From Tenericutes bacterium ADurb.Bin239 (GTDB lineage: Bacteria > Bacillota_I > Bacilli_A > RFN20 > CAG-826), in assembly GCA_002069815.1 (NCBI GenBank), contig MWCB01000015.1:1-34621 (forward strand): a stretch of DNA of 34,621 bases, written 5' to 3'. The position numbers and the translations under genes are program-made. Shown in pieces: positions 1 to 8,331 of this stretch (positions are counted from its first letter, which is position 1; every line of letters begins with the position of its first letter). The notes beneath the pieces were generated by a model that saw only the letters and a program-made list of their open reading frames with translations, did not search any database and was not told where the DNA came from.

Positions 1-878
1 GACCCAACAGCATACCCCACTAGGAAATAAAAGAAAGCTTGGCCCCCTTCAGCGTAGCCAAAAGTAAAGTGCATATAGTTTTGGCCAAGGTTATTGAACA
101 TTGAACCACCTAAGTAATGAAGGACAATCGCTCCAAGCATCACTAAGAGCGGTTTATTTTTAAAGACGACTTTAAAGATATCTCTTACTTTAATAATCTC
201 TTCACTATCAACTTCACTTCGATCTCTTTCTTTACATAAGAACACGAGTAATAATTGCGAAAAAATTAAAATACTACCAATAATAATGCTTAAAGTGCGG
301 AACACTTGAATGGCGCGCCCTGGATATAAACTAGGAACTAGCCCGCCAACAGTAAAGGCGCCAATATTAATAGCAATCGCCATTAACATCGTTATTTGGT
401 TACGTTGTTTCGGATCACGAGTTAAACTAGGGACCATACCCCAGTATCCAATATCATTAAAGGTAAACGAAATCTCCCATAAAAGGTAAGTGACAATAAA
501 GAAGACGACATACCCCCACCCACCAAAAGGACGGAAACTAAAAAGAACCATCAATAGTAATCCATTTATAATCCCACCAAGTAAAATCCACGGTTTATAT
601 TTACCAAGTTTAAACCGCGAATTCTCAATGATCATGCCGATAATTGGGTCGTTTATAGCGTCCCATAAGTGAATGAGTAGCATCGTAATCATAATGACCA
701 TAATCATTAATTTATACTGCTGCGGATTACTTTCAGGCAAGGTTAATTGCAAGTAAATCATTAAAAATAAGTTAATCAACGTATAGGCTGCATCCCGTCC
801 AATCCCAGTAAAAGAATAGACATACTTCGTTAGCTTGGGAACATCATCGCCCTTATAAGTTTTAAATAAGTTCAGCAT
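1..878 (-). CDS. GPH-family sugar:cation symporter (MelB/XynB-like), C-terminus beyond the window
   Basis: Membrane symporter of the glycoside-pentoside-hexuronide branch of the major facilitator superfamily, which imports a glycoside or sugar with Na+ or H+. I translated 292 codons from an ATG at 876-878, and the frame stays open to base 1. The family signature between the second and third helices is clear (NDPIIG, then a basic stretch ending GKYKPW), as is the WGMVPSLTRDPKQRNQ segment in the N-terminal half. Several hydrophobic helices follow. An AAAGGA ribosome binding site precedes the start. The substrate cannot be read from sequence, and no sugar hydrolase lies beside it in the window. 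The missing C-terminal part is simply cut by the window edge. Confidence 0.9.
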   Translation of the reverse strand, partial: MLNLFKTYKGDDVPKLTKYVYSFTGIGRDAAYTLINLFLMIYLQLTLPESNPQQYKLMIMVIMITMLLIHLWDAINDPIIGMIIENSRFKLGKYKPWILLGGIINGLLLMVLFSFRPFGGWGYVVFFIVTYLLWEISFTFNDIGYWGMVPSLTRDPKQRNQITMLMAIAINIGAFTVGGLVPSLYPGRAIQVFRTLSIIIGSILIFSQLLLVFLCKERDRSEVDSEEIIKVRDIFKVVFKNKPLLVMLGAIVLHYLGGSMFNNLGQNYMHFTFGYAEGGQAFFYFLVGYAVG

Positions 879-895
879 ACTTAAATCCTTTCTTA

Positions 896-923
896 TTTAT
901 ATGTATATATGTAAATGATACAA
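896..923 (-). promoter_or_regulatory. Probable sigma-A promoter of the GPH symporter gene
   Basis: On the minus strand, TTGTAT (918-923), a 16-bp spacer and TATAAA (896-901) lie just upstream of the AAAGGA site and ATG. The spacer is an imperfect ATATATGTATATATGTAAA-type palindrome, which could be an operator; that is a guess. Confidence 0.5.
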
Positions 924-972
924 CATAATTTTGCTTTTATACTTTCAATTTAATAAAGATAGGCAAATTATG

Positions 973-1008
973 TTCACAAATAGATGATTTTGCTATTATT
1001 ATAAATGT
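973..1008 (+). promoter_or_regulatory. Promoter abutting the 1009 start codon (leaderless transcript predicted)
   Basis: TTCACA (973-978), an 18-bp spacer and TATTAT (997-1002) are followed by 6 nt and then the ATG at 1009. A sigma-A start 7 nt after the -10 box falls on the A of ATG. A second overlapping box, TGC+TATTAT (991-999), would leave a 3-nt leader. There is no ribosome binding site. Confidence 0.55.
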
Positions 1009-1962
1009 ATGGAGAAAAGATTACGTTTTGCGCTTTATCTTAAAATGCTCATTGGCTTCATGACAAGTTTTACAATTGCTTATTTACTGAAAATGCCCAC
1101 AAGTTACACCGCCGGCGTAATTGCGGTCTTAAATTTATGGTATAGCCGCGATAACGTCGTTAAAACAGCCCTGATTAGGATAATATCAAGTTTAATTGGT
1201 TTAGCGACAAGCGCACTTCTTTTTTGGTTACTTGGTTATAAAATTTATAATCTTTTCTTGATGGCTTTTATCGTTTTAGCCCTTCTTTATATTTTTAAAC
1301 TTGAATACGGGGCAACTCCGGCGCTTGTGCTCATTGGCCAGCAGTGGGCCCAACAAACGCCCGCGGCCCCTTTAAATGCCCTTTTAACGCTGGTAATTGG
1401 GGTCGTTCCCGCTTTATTATTAAACTTATTCACTTTCCGTAAATCAAAAATCTTACTTGTTAATCAACAAAAACTTGATATTGAGATTGCCCATATCTTT
1501 ACATATTTTGCAAAAGATGAACCATATGATTTCACAATCGTTGATAAAGTCTTAAAAGACACCCGTGCAAGTTTGCAAATCGCGCTTGATAATTATGAAG
1601 TTAAAAATATTATGCAAAACTTCCACTATATTAATATGCGCACTGATCAAATAAATGTATTAAGACGAATTGTAAATGACTTAAATGTTTTAGAAGATTC
1701 TCCCTATAAAAAAGAAATCACTACTTATCTTTTACAATTTAAAGACCGCATTGGTTTAGAAGATTATGCCAGTGACTTGCTCGTGAAACATGATGAACTT
1801 GTAACATTCTATCGCGGGCTTGATCTTCCCAAAACAAGATTAGAATTTGAACATCGCGCGCTATTATTTGCAATCTTGGAAGAAATTAAACTCTTCTTAA
1901 CGCTTAAACTTGATTATCATAAAATATATCCATGTAAAAGCCAACTTGAAGGTAAAGAATAG
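1009..1962 (+). CDS. Aromatic acid exporter family (ArAE_1/DUF939) membrane protein
   Basis: Integral membrane protein of the PF06081 (ArAE_1) type, with the family's C-terminal cytoplasmic domain (PF11728-like). The first 145 residues form hydrophobic helices, including the conserved start (KMPTSYTAGVIAVLNLW) and the LVLIGQQ and LLTLVIGVVPALLLNL helices. Residues of about 150-317 are soluble and mainly helical. By family analogy it may export weak organic acids; the substrate is unknown. Its length is usual for the family. No Shine-Dalgarno sequence precedes the ATG and a -10 box sits immediately upstream, so it is probably translated from a leaderless mRNA. It converges on the EF-G-like gene, with a shared terminator between them. 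Confidence 0.82.
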   Translation: MEKRLRFALYLKMLIGFMTSFTIAYLLKMPTSYTAGVIAVLNLWYSRDNVVKTALIRIISSLIGLATSALLFWLLGYKIYNLFLMAFIVLALLYIFKLEYGATPALVLIGQQWAQQTPAAPLNALLTLVIGVVPALLLNLFTFRKSKILLVNQQKLDIEIAHIFTYFAKDEPYDFTIVDKVLKDTRASLQIALDNYEVKNIMQNFHYINMRTDQINVLRRIVNDLNVLEDSPYKKEITTYLLQFKDRIGLEDYASDLLVKHDELVTFYRGLDLPKTRLEFEHRALLFAILEEIKLFLTLKLDYHKIYPCKSQLEGKE

Positions 1963-1985
1963 TAAACAATTAATCTCAATAAAAA

Positions 1986-2012
1986 AACCATCGGCAAGCC
2001 GATGGTTTCTTT
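1986..2012. terminator. Bidirectional rho-independent terminator
   Basis: AACCATCGG (1986-1994), loop CAAG, CCGATGGTT (1999-2007). A T-rich tail follows on the plus strand and a run of T on the minus strand. It ends the gene at 1009-1962 and the EF-G-like gene read from the other side. Confidence 0.85.
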
Positions 2013-2029
2013 TTCATAATACCTAAATA

Positions 2030-4099
2030 TTATTTATCTTTTTCAAGCCGAGAATTAGCGGCAATGACACCTTGGAGTAAGTTGGAGGGTACTTCTTGGT
2101 AACTATCAAATTCACTATTGAAGGAACCACTCCCTTGGCTTAAGACGCGTAACTTAATAGCGTAGTCTAATAGTTCAGCTTCGGGGACAAGGGCTGTAAT
2201 TTCTTGAGTGCCATATCCACTTTCATCCATACTTAAGACGCGGGCCCGACGTTGATTAAGGTCGTTCATCACGTTACCCGTAAATTCATTAGTAACACTG
2301 ATAGTGATTTTCATAATTGGCTCTAAAAGGGTCGGAGCACAATTCATATAAGCATCACGATACGCTAAGATAGCCGCCATGCGGAAAGCTTGTTCATTAC
2401 TATCAACACTGTGATACTTACCATCAAATAAGACTGCTTTCATGCCAATAACAGGGAAACCCGCAAGTTGTCCTTCTTGGACACTTTCAAAGAATCCCTT
2501 CTCAACCGCGGGGTGATAGTTTTTGGGAACAGTTCCGCCGAAGATTTCTTCTGTAAAGACGTTTTCATCACTACCACTTGGACCAAAACGCATTTCAACG
2601 ACACCATAAAATCCGCTCCCGCCTGATTGTTTAACGTAACGACCAACAGCACTTGCTTCTCGTTTTACCGTCTCACGGTAAATAACTTGGGGAGCCTCAG
2701 TCACCGCTTCAAATCCAAACGTATTTTTAACTTTATCTAACACAAAGTTTAAGTGACTGTCACTTAAGCCCCCGAGTAAGAGTTGTTTTGTTTCGGGAAC
2801 ACGGGTAATTTCAATTGTTGGATCTTCCGCGGCCACGCGATAGAGCGACTGGATAAGTTTTTCATCATCGCGACTATTTTTAGCACCAATAGCGCGCCGA
2901 TAAACAATCGTTGGATATTTAGCCCGCGGATAGGTAACTACATCGTTTTTATCACTTAATGTATGCCCAGTGGTAATACCATCTAATTTGGCAAAAGCGA
3001 CAATATCACCAGCGATAGCTTTAGGTACGTTATTTTGTTTAGCGCCTAAAAGACTAAACATTTGCGAAGCGCGCATCGTGCTATTTAGTTCGGCATTATA
3101 AACATCGCTTCCTAATTCAAACGAACCACTGACAATAAAGGCATAATTGGTAGTGCCTTTATATTGATCAAAGACAGTTTTAAAAACATAAGCACTAAAA
3201 GGTTCATTAACACTAATCTTACGAATGACTTCCGCGCCACTGCGGTCTTTACCTTTCATTTCCTTAATGAAAGCTGGGCTTGGTAAAAATTCAATCATCT
3301 TATCAACAAGGGTATTAACCCCGATGTTTTCGGTACTACTTCCAACTAAGACCGGAGCAATTTCTCCACTTAAAACCGCTTTTTTAAGACCTTTACTAAT
3401 TTCATCAGCGCTTAACTCTTCACCGCTAAAGAATTTTTCTAGTAGGGCATCATCAGTAAGGGCAACTTGTTCAATAAGGGCATTATTCATATCCGCAACC
3501 TTAGCTTTCGTTAAGTCATCAAGTTCGGCTTCTACCCGTTTATGACCATCAGCTTTAACTGCTTTTAAGCTAATAACATCAACAAAACCGTTAAAGGTTT
3601 TCCCGTCGTTAAGCGGATAAACAAAGCTAACACCTTTTTTTCCAAGGTCACTGGTAATTTGTTCAAGTAAAGCATCAAAGTTAATTAATTCTTTATCCAT
3701 TTTATTAACGAAAATAAAGGTAGGAACCCCATATTTCTTTAAAAGGTTAAAGTGTTTGACGGTCCCCACTTCAATTCGACGCGTCGCGTCAATGACTAAG
3801 ACGGCGGCTTTAACAAAATCAAGCACCCCGATAACATCAGCGATAAAGTCGTCATTTCCTGGGGCATCAAGTAAATTTAAACGATAACCGTTATAGTCAA
3901 GGCTTATCACGGACATTGAACATGAACTTAAACGGCTTTTTTCCTCGGGGGTAAAATCGCTAATAGTGTTTTTGCGATCAACAGTACCCGCTGGTTGTTT
4001 TAAAATATTACTCGCAATTTGTTCAACAAGCGAGGTTTTTCCCGCGCCTTGGTGGCCAAGGAATATAATGTTTCTAATTTTATCTGTGGTATAACTCAT
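2030..4099 (-). CDS. EF-G-2-like translational GTPase (elongation factor G paralogue)
   Basis: 689-residue GTPase with the EF-G domain order: G domain, domain II, then domains III-V with GTVPKNYHPAVEKGF in domain IV. The P-loop GHQGAGKT is at residues 15-22, G3 is DAPGNDDF (79-86) and G4 is NKMD (131-134). Canonical EF-G has DTPGHVDF at G3; here Asn82 replaces the GTPase-activating His. EF-G-2 paralogues such as that of Thermus also depart from His here, with an Asn/Tyr-type DAPG motif, so I assign it to that group rather than the essential FusA. Its cellular role is unclear even in characterised species. AAGGAGAAATT precedes the ATG. It follows the small kinase gene by 14 bp, so the two are probably one transcript. 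Confidence 0.88.
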   Translation of the reverse strand: MSYTTDKIRNIIFLGHQGAGKTSLVEQIASNILKQPAGTVDRKNTISDFTPEEKSRLSSCSMSVISLDYNGYRLNLLDAPGNDDFIADVIGVLDFVKAAVLVIDATRRIEVGTVKHFNLLKKYGVPTFIFVNKMDKELINFDALLEQITSDLGKKGVSFVYPLNDGKTFNGFVDVISLKAVKADGHKRVEAELDDLTKAKVADMNNALIEQVALTDDALLEKFFSGEELSADEISKGLKKAVLSGEIAPVLVGSSTENIGVNTLVDKMIEFLPSPAFIKEMKGKDRSGAEVIRKISVNEPFSAYVFKTVFDQYKGTTNYAFIVSGSFELGSDVYNAELNSTMRASQMFSLLGAKQNNVPKAIAGDIVAFAKLDGITTGHTLSDKNDVVTYPRAKYPTIVYRRAIGAKNSRDDEKLIQSLYRVAAEDPTIEITRVPETKQLLLGGLSDSHLNFVLDKVKNTFGFEAVTEAPQVIYRETVKREASAVGRYVKQSGGSGFYGVVEMRFGPSGSDENVFTEEIFGGTVPKNYHPAVEKGFFESVQEGQLAGFPVIGMKAVLFDGKYHSVDSNEQAFRMAAILAYRDAYMNCAPTLLEPIMKITISVTNEFTGNVMNDLNQRRARVLSMDESGYGTQEITALVPEAELLDYAIKLRVLSQGSGSFNSEFDSYQEVPSNLLQGVIAANSRLEKDK

Positions 4100-4113
4100 A
4101 ATTTCTCCTTTTT

Positions 4114-4665
4114 TTAATCTAAACTACCAATGAGTTTAAGGGCTTTTTCAAAAATCATCTCTTGATCACAATTAGTAGTATCAAGCATTTTGCGTGGCAA
4201 AATTTCGCGCTCATTGCGTAATTTTAAAATATAATTTTCAAATTCTTCTAAGGAACGAAGGGGATGTGTTAAATGTACTGGATGACGATTTTCATAATGT
4301 TCACGATATAAAAACCGTTCAAATAAGACATCTAAGTCACCCGTCAAATAAATAAGGTCAACTTTGTGATCCATAAATTCACAATCTTTTTTTATTTGTT
4401 CTAATTGGGCTTCATGAAAATTAGCTTCTAAAATAACACTGCCCTTAACTTGGGCAAAACGCCAGGCAACGTGAGTTAGTAAGTCATAGGATGATCGCGA
4501 AATACTTTTGTTTTGATCAATTCCTTCAAACTCAATTTTTTCGCCTAATATTTCTTTAAATTTCGCTTTCGAAAAATAGGGGATTTGGTAGTGACGGGAA
4601 AGCTTCTTTGCTAACACACTTTTACCAGAGGCGAGGTCACCTGAAATAATAATGATTTTGGCCAT
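4114..4665 (-). CDS. Small P-loop kinase (AAA_33/zeta-toxin-fold type), substrate unknown
   Basis: 183-residue P-loop NTPase. Walker A is GDLASGKS near residues 9-16, followed by ADKLSRHYQIP-like helix spacing typical of gluconate, shikimate or adenylylsulfate kinase folds. A central DLIYLTGDLDVLFERFLYRE segment is followed by an Arg/His-rich lid (ENRHPVHLTHPLRS), as in AAA_33 kinases. I cannot tell the phosphate acceptor. It is the first gene of a probable two-gene transcript with the EF-G-like GTPase. An AAAGGAAA site precedes the ATG. Confidence 0.7.
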   Translation of the reverse strand: MAKIIIISGDLASGKSVLAKKLSRHYQIPYFSKAKFKEILGEKIEFEGIDQNKSISRSSYDLLTHVAWRFAQVKGSVILEANFHEAQLEQIKKDCEFMDHKVDLIYLTGDLDVLFERFLYREHYENRHPVHLTHPLRSLEEFENYILKLRNEREILPRKMLDTTNCDQEMIFEKALKLIGSLD

Positions 4666-4697
4666 GCTTTATCGTTTCCTTTCTACTATGCACTATA

Positions 4698-4727
4698 TAA
4701 AAAGGCACCTTCAATTTAAGATGCCTT
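4698..4727 (-). terminator. Rho-independent terminator after the DUF2188 gene
   Basis: On the minus strand a 10-bp stem (4718-4727 with 4702-4711, one G-U pair) has a 6-nt loop and a short T-run. It separates the DUF2188 gene from the downstream kinase gene. Confidence 0.7.
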
Positions 4728-4736
4728 CCTAATTAG

Positions 4737-5621
4737 TTATTGAATAATGCGCCCTTTATTGGCGCCTTTTGAGGCGAAGACACGGACAACTCCATTGTTG
4801 TTGCTCGCTAAAATTTCAGCGTATTCAATCGCTTCTTTTTGGGTATCAAAAATTTTAATAGCTTTACGACTTTGCGCAATTTTAACAATCCAGCGATCAT
4901 CTTTCGCTCGCTTCATAATATGATAAATTCGATCGTATTCTTTTTCTTTTTTCACTTCTTCTTTTACTTCTTTCTTTTCTTCTTTTTTCGAAACAGTCGC
5001 TTTCGGTTTAGGTTTGGCTTTGGGCGCTGCTTTTGGTTTTTCGGCTGCTTTTCGTTCAGCGGCGCTCACTTCTTCAATATTATCTTCATCTTCCACTTCT
5101 TGGTCGCTATATTCAACCGGAGCGGGATGAGGACCACGGGTTGGTTCTTCAACGACTACTTCATAAACTTCGGATTCAAGTTCTTTTTGCGCCGCGCGTT
5201 GTTTCTTAGTCGGGAAAATCATATCGACAAACGCTAACACAAAGAGCACTAAGAAGAGCAAGACCACACCAGCAGCACCAGTAGTAAATACTAAACTTTG
5301 GGGCGCGGCCGTGGTATCAAGAAGTTCGGGCAGGGCGCGTGGTACTACCAGCAAGTAGGCAAGAATGGAAATAAAAAGCGCAAACGGAACAAGTTTACTT
5401 CCTTTTTTCGTTTTTCCTTTAACAATTAAGCTAATGAGCAATACTAAAAGCGCTACTGCTGGTGGTATGATTGCATACCATAATCCATTTTCAAATAATC
5501 CTAATAAGTTAGGAATGGCCGCTAAGAATAAATCTAACTGATAACCAAAATACGCAACAACTAGCGCAAGGATAGTTAAGGTTAGACAACTAAGGGCGGT
5601 ATAAAAAACACATTTCTTCAT
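4737..5621 (-). CDS. Membrane protein with Lys/Glu/Pro linker and C-terminal DUF2188 domain
   Basis: 294 residues. About four hydrophobic helices fill residues 1-140. A long highly charged linker follows (about 145-230: acidic first, then Lys-Pro-Ala and Lys-Glu repeats). The C-terminal 60 residues match the DUF2188 pattern: RWIVKIAQSRKAIKIFDTQK, a KEAIEYA helix, then GVVRVFASKG. DUF2188 is a small domain of unknown function. The linker would hold it away from the membrane, probably in the cytoplasm. AGGAGAATTT precedes the ATG, and a good promoter lies at 5656-5684. The role is unknown. Confidence 0.75.
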   Translation of the reverse strand: MKKCVFYTALSCLTLTILALVVAYFGYQLDLFLAAIPNLLGLFENGLWYAIIPPAVALLVLLISLIVKGKTKKGSKLVPFALFISILAYLLVVPRALPELLDTTAAPQSLVFTTGAAGVVLLFLVLFVLAFVDMIFPTKKQRAAQKELESEVYEVVVEEPTRGPHPAPVEYSDQEVEDEDNIEEVSAAERKAAEKPKAAPKAKPKPKATVSKKEEKKEVKEEVKKEKEYDRIYHIMKRAKDDRWIVKIAQSRKAIKIFDTQKEAIEYAEILASNNNGVVRVFASKGANKGRIIQ

Positions 5622-5655
5622 AAATTCTCCTTTTCCATTAAAAAACTACAATAGT

Positions 5656-5684
5656 ATTATATAAAAATAATACTTAGAAGTAAA
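5656..5684 (-). promoter_or_regulatory. Sigma-A promoter of the DUF2188 gene
   Basis: Minus strand: TTTACT (5679-5684), a 17-bp spacer and TATAAT (5656-5661), about 35 nt before the start codon at 5621. Confidence 0.7.
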
Positions 5685-5796
5685 CAAATAGGGCAAAAAG
5701 TCCGTATAAAAGCCCCGAAAATAACAGATTTGACCTTTTTGGTAAATGATAGACAAATGAAAAGTGTTAAATACTAAGATTAGTGTTTGTTGTTTC

Positions 5797-6474
5797 TTAA
5801 GCTGCTAAAGCATACGTCAACACGAGACCACTAACAATAAAAGCTTGGCCTAATAAATAAAAAAGCATGATGTAATAATCACGGCATTTAAAATCTTTAA
5901 TAAAGGTAGCTTGGACTAAGATCAAGTCACTAGCGAGGAAAGAAATACCGCCAATAATACCTAAAACCATATAGTTGGTAAATCCTTTCAAACAAGCAAT
6001 TAATGAAACAACCGAAACTAAGATTAAAACGGCAATATAAGTATTACCAACAAGTGTTAAATAACGGTCGCCACTGAGTTTCTTTGACATTGGATAAAAA
6101 GCTAAGACAAAGAGCAAAACCCCAAAAACTACGACAACATAAAACCACCACGCGAGTGGCTGTCCAGCAAACATGATATGAATGATTTCACTTATGTAGA
6201 ACATATGACCGACTAAAAAAGATGTTGCACCAGCTAAAAATAACTTTTTGTTTTTGGGCCACAGGAGAAATATATCCCCAATCATCCCTAAAAACGCTCC
6301 AATATAAATAAGGGGGTGATTGGGAAGGGCAATGATGGCGGCAATCGCTAAGAAAAACATGGAAAAAGGTTTCAAAATCATCCGTGGTTTTTCCCACTCA
6401 TTAAAAGCCATGACGAGTTCAGCAATTGTCACTAACACAAAAAGTCCAAAAAAGATGTACACAAATACGTTCAT
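5797..6474 (-). CDS. YhhN/TMEM86-family membrane protein (lysoplasmalogenase-like)
   Basis: About 225 residues with eight hydrophobic helices and YhhN-family marks: KPFSMF early, GMIGDIFLLWP, then GATSFLVGHMFYISEI. Characterised members (human TMEM86B, bacterial YhhN) hydrolyse the vinyl-ether bond of lysoplasmalogens, so a role in ether-lipid turnover is possible; activity here is inferred. I start at the ATG at 6472-6474 because GAGGAG lies about 10 nt upstream. The in-frame TTG at 6490-6492 would put that site inside the gene. It is transcribed alone, divergent from the SDR gene. Confidence 0.82.
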   Translation of the reverse strand: MNVFVYIFFGLFVLVTIAELVMAFNEWEKPRMILKPFSMFFLAIAAIIALPNHPLIYIGAFLGMIGDIFLLWPKNKKLFLAGATSFLVGHMFYISEIIHIMFAGQPLAWWFYVVVVFGVLLFVLAFYPMSKKLSGDRYLTLVGNTYIAVLILVSVVSLIACLKGFTNYMVLGIIGGISFLASDLILVQATFIKDFKCRDYYIMLFYLLGQAFIVSGLVLTYALAA

Positions 6475-6620
6475 AACTATATATCTCCTCAACTTATCTT
6501 AACATCTTTTAATAAAATAAACACCCCCATCTACCAAATAAAAGGCTAAATCATCATTTCACCAAAAATGAATTACCTCTAACTATATTTATTAATTAGA
6601 CATCTTTTGAGTTAGAAGAG

Positions 6621-6635
6621 TGGTAGAATATTATC
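6621..6635 (+). promoter_or_regulatory. Extended -10 promoter abutting the SDR start codon (leaderless)
   Basis: TG-G-TAGAAT (6621-6629) is followed by exactly 6 nt and then the ATG at 6636, so predicted +1 is the A of ATG. No ribosome binding site can fit. The -35 is weak, which an extended -10 tolerates. Confidence 0.6.
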
Positions 6636-7442
6636 ATGAAATATGCACTTATTACTGGCGCTAATTCAGGTCTAGCGCACCCCGTCATTGCAAGTATTAA
6701 AGATGACTATTTTTTAATATTAACCGATGTTAGTGAAGCACTAAACGGAGCATATACTGATATTCCTAATAAGCTTGTCATCGTTGGTGACTTAACGAAA
6801 AAAGAAACACTTTCACGTTTATTTGATCAAATTAAAAATATTACAAAAAAACTTGATTTGATTATTCACTTCGCGGGGATTTTGGAAATTGGTCCGCTGA
6901 TGGAAGTTCCCCTTGAAGCTTTCGAAAAATTAATGCGCATTAATTTCTTCGCTATATACACAGTCAACCAAAAGTTTTTCCCGTTTTTAAAGAAAGCAAA
7001 AGGGCGTATCATCCATCTAAGTAGTGAATATGGTGCCCTTTTAGCGCTCCCCTTCCACTCCTTCTACACTATTTCTAAACGCAGCGTTGAAGTTTATAAT
7101 GATAGTTTACGTCGGGAATTAAAGAGTTGGGGGATTAAAGTAATTAAAGTGCGACCAGGAGCGTTTAAAACCGCAATGCAAGCAAACGTTACGAAAAAGT
7201 TTGATAAAATTCTTGCTGCCACAAAAGACTTCCAGAGTCCATTGACTAAAATGCAGCAAATGATGCTCGCTGAACTAAAAAGGGCGAAAGATCCACGCAA
7301 AATTGTTAAAACCTTTCGAAAAGCCATCTATAAGAAAAGACCACGGACCACATACAACGTCGGCCAGTCTTTCAAAATGAAATTATTAAACATTCTCCCT
7401 GAAAAAATACAAGATTATCTTCTAGGTTTATTCTTTAGTTAA
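6636..7442 (+). CDS. Short-chain dehydrogenase/reductase (classical SDR)
   Basis: 268-residue NAD(P)-dependent oxidoreductase with a Rossmann fold. The cofactor motif TGANSGLA is at residues 7-14, close to the classical TGxxxGxG. Asn103, Ser129/130, Tyr144 and Lys148 (YTISK) form the usual catalytic set, and RPGAFKT follows as the conserved segment after the active site. The last 60 residues are basic and hydrophobic (RKAIYKKRPRTTYNVGQ onward), as in SDRs that sit at membranes. The substrate is unknown. It has a single-gene transcript with a predicted leaderless start and a terminator just downstream. Confidence 0.85.
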   Translation: MKYALITGANSGLAHPVIASIKDDYFLILTDVSEALNGAYTDIPNKLVIVGDLTKKETLSRLFDQIKNITKKLDLIIHFAGILEIGPLMEVPLEAFEKLMRINFFAIYTVNQKFFPFLKKAKGRIIHLSSEYGALLALPFHSFYTISKRSVEVYNDSLRRELKSWGIKVIKVRPGAFKTAMQANVTKKFDKILAATKDFQSPLTKMQQMMLAELKRAKDPRKIVKTFRKAIYKKRPRTTYNVGQSFKMKLLNILPEKIQDYLLGLFFS

Positions 7443-7463
7443 TTGATAATACTATGTTTTTAA

Positions 7464-7492
7464 AAAAAGTAGCAAATGCTACTTTTTCTTTT
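7464..7492. terminator. Bidirectional terminator overlapping the 3' end of tdk
   Basis: AAAAAGTAGC (7464-7473), loop AAAT, GCTACTTTTT (7478-7487), then T-rich sequence. It stops the SDR transcript and, on the other strand, tdk. The right arm contains the tdk stop codon (7479-7481) and its last Lys codons. Confidence 0.85.
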
Positions 7493-8069
7493 TACCAGGA
7501 ACTATGTGTTTAGCCCGACTGCGGGGTTCATAAGATTCTTCAGCGTCAATTAACACTAACGGGTCATCATAATGGGCTGGTTTCCCATCAATTATCCGCT
7601 GAGTTCTTGTGGCGGGATGACCACTTATTGGACAAATTGCTGTCAGTTTTGTGACGACTTCCGCTAGTGCAAGAATTTGGGGCATTGTTCCAAAGGGTTC
7701 CCCGCGGAAATTACGATCTAAACCACCAACGATAACGCGATACCCTTTATCGGCGAGATCATCAACAACTTCCGGTAATTCTTCATCAAAGAATTGGGCT
7801 TCATCAATAATCACAACATCAACTTCTCTATCTTTTAGATAAGCATAAATTTCCCGTGCCTTTTCAATATTAATGGCTTCACGACGATTATTATTATGTG
7901 ATTGAATGACATTATCACCATAACGTCCATCAATTTTAGGTTTAAAAATAATATATGCTTTCTTCGCATATTCTAAACGTTTGATTCTTCTTATTAATTC
8001 TTCGGTTTTACCGGCAAACATTGGGCCACATACGACTTCAATATAGCCACCATCAAAATTTTGGAACAT
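7479..8069 (-). CDS. tdk: Thymidine kinase (TK1 type), zinc-site cysteines mostly absent
   Basis: Phosphorylates thymidine to dTMP in the pyrimidine salvage pathway. 196 residues from the ATG at 8067-8069, which has AAAAGGGG 7 nt upstream. A start at 8105 would add 12 residues without a ribosome binding site. Walker A is GPMFAGKT (15-22), the DEAQFF segment contains catalytic Glu90, and the lasso region PATRTQRIIDGKPAHYDDP is intact. Bacterial TK1 enzymes usually carry a four-Cys zinc site. Here Cys146 remains, but the second position is Ser149, the third Ser184 (RSRAKH in place of RCRxCH) and the fourth Lys187. The tail ends in four Lys. It is a single-gene unit. Confidence 0.93.
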   Translation of the reverse strand: MFQNFDGGYIEVVCGPMFAGKTEELIRRIKRLEYAKKAYIIFKPKIDGRYGDNVIQSHNNNRREAINIEKAREIYAYLKDREVDVVIIDEAQFFDEELPEVVDDLADKGYRVIVGGLDRNFRGEPFGTMPQILALAEVVTKLTAICPISGHPATRTQRIIDGKPAHYDDPLVLIDAEESYEPRSRAKHIVPGKKKK

Positions 8070-8331
8070 AATGATACCCCTTTTCTCTCTTGTAATATTT
8101 CCCATAACTATCTTATCAAATTTAGTGTTCTTTGGGTATTATAAATAACATTCTGCTAAGAACATCTTTTAACAGCTTTTGTGGTAAGTGTAAATAACAT
8201 CAGTATAATTAAAAAGACAGAACTATTTAAATTCTTACAACAAAATTATTGGAAAAATAAAAAGATTTGGGTTTTGTTCATTCTTATATTTTTAAAACAT
8301 GATAGCATTTAGTTATTAGGAGAAATTTACT

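Noticed and set aside
4839-5237. Phe-rich plus-strand ORF
   Set aside because: It is the antisense shadow of the Lys/Glu linker in the DUF2188 gene (AAA/GAA codons read as TTT/TTC).
6475-6492. Longer YhhN-like protein from a TTG start
   Set aside because: It would place the GAGGAG site inside the gene; the ATG at 6472-6474 is correctly spaced.
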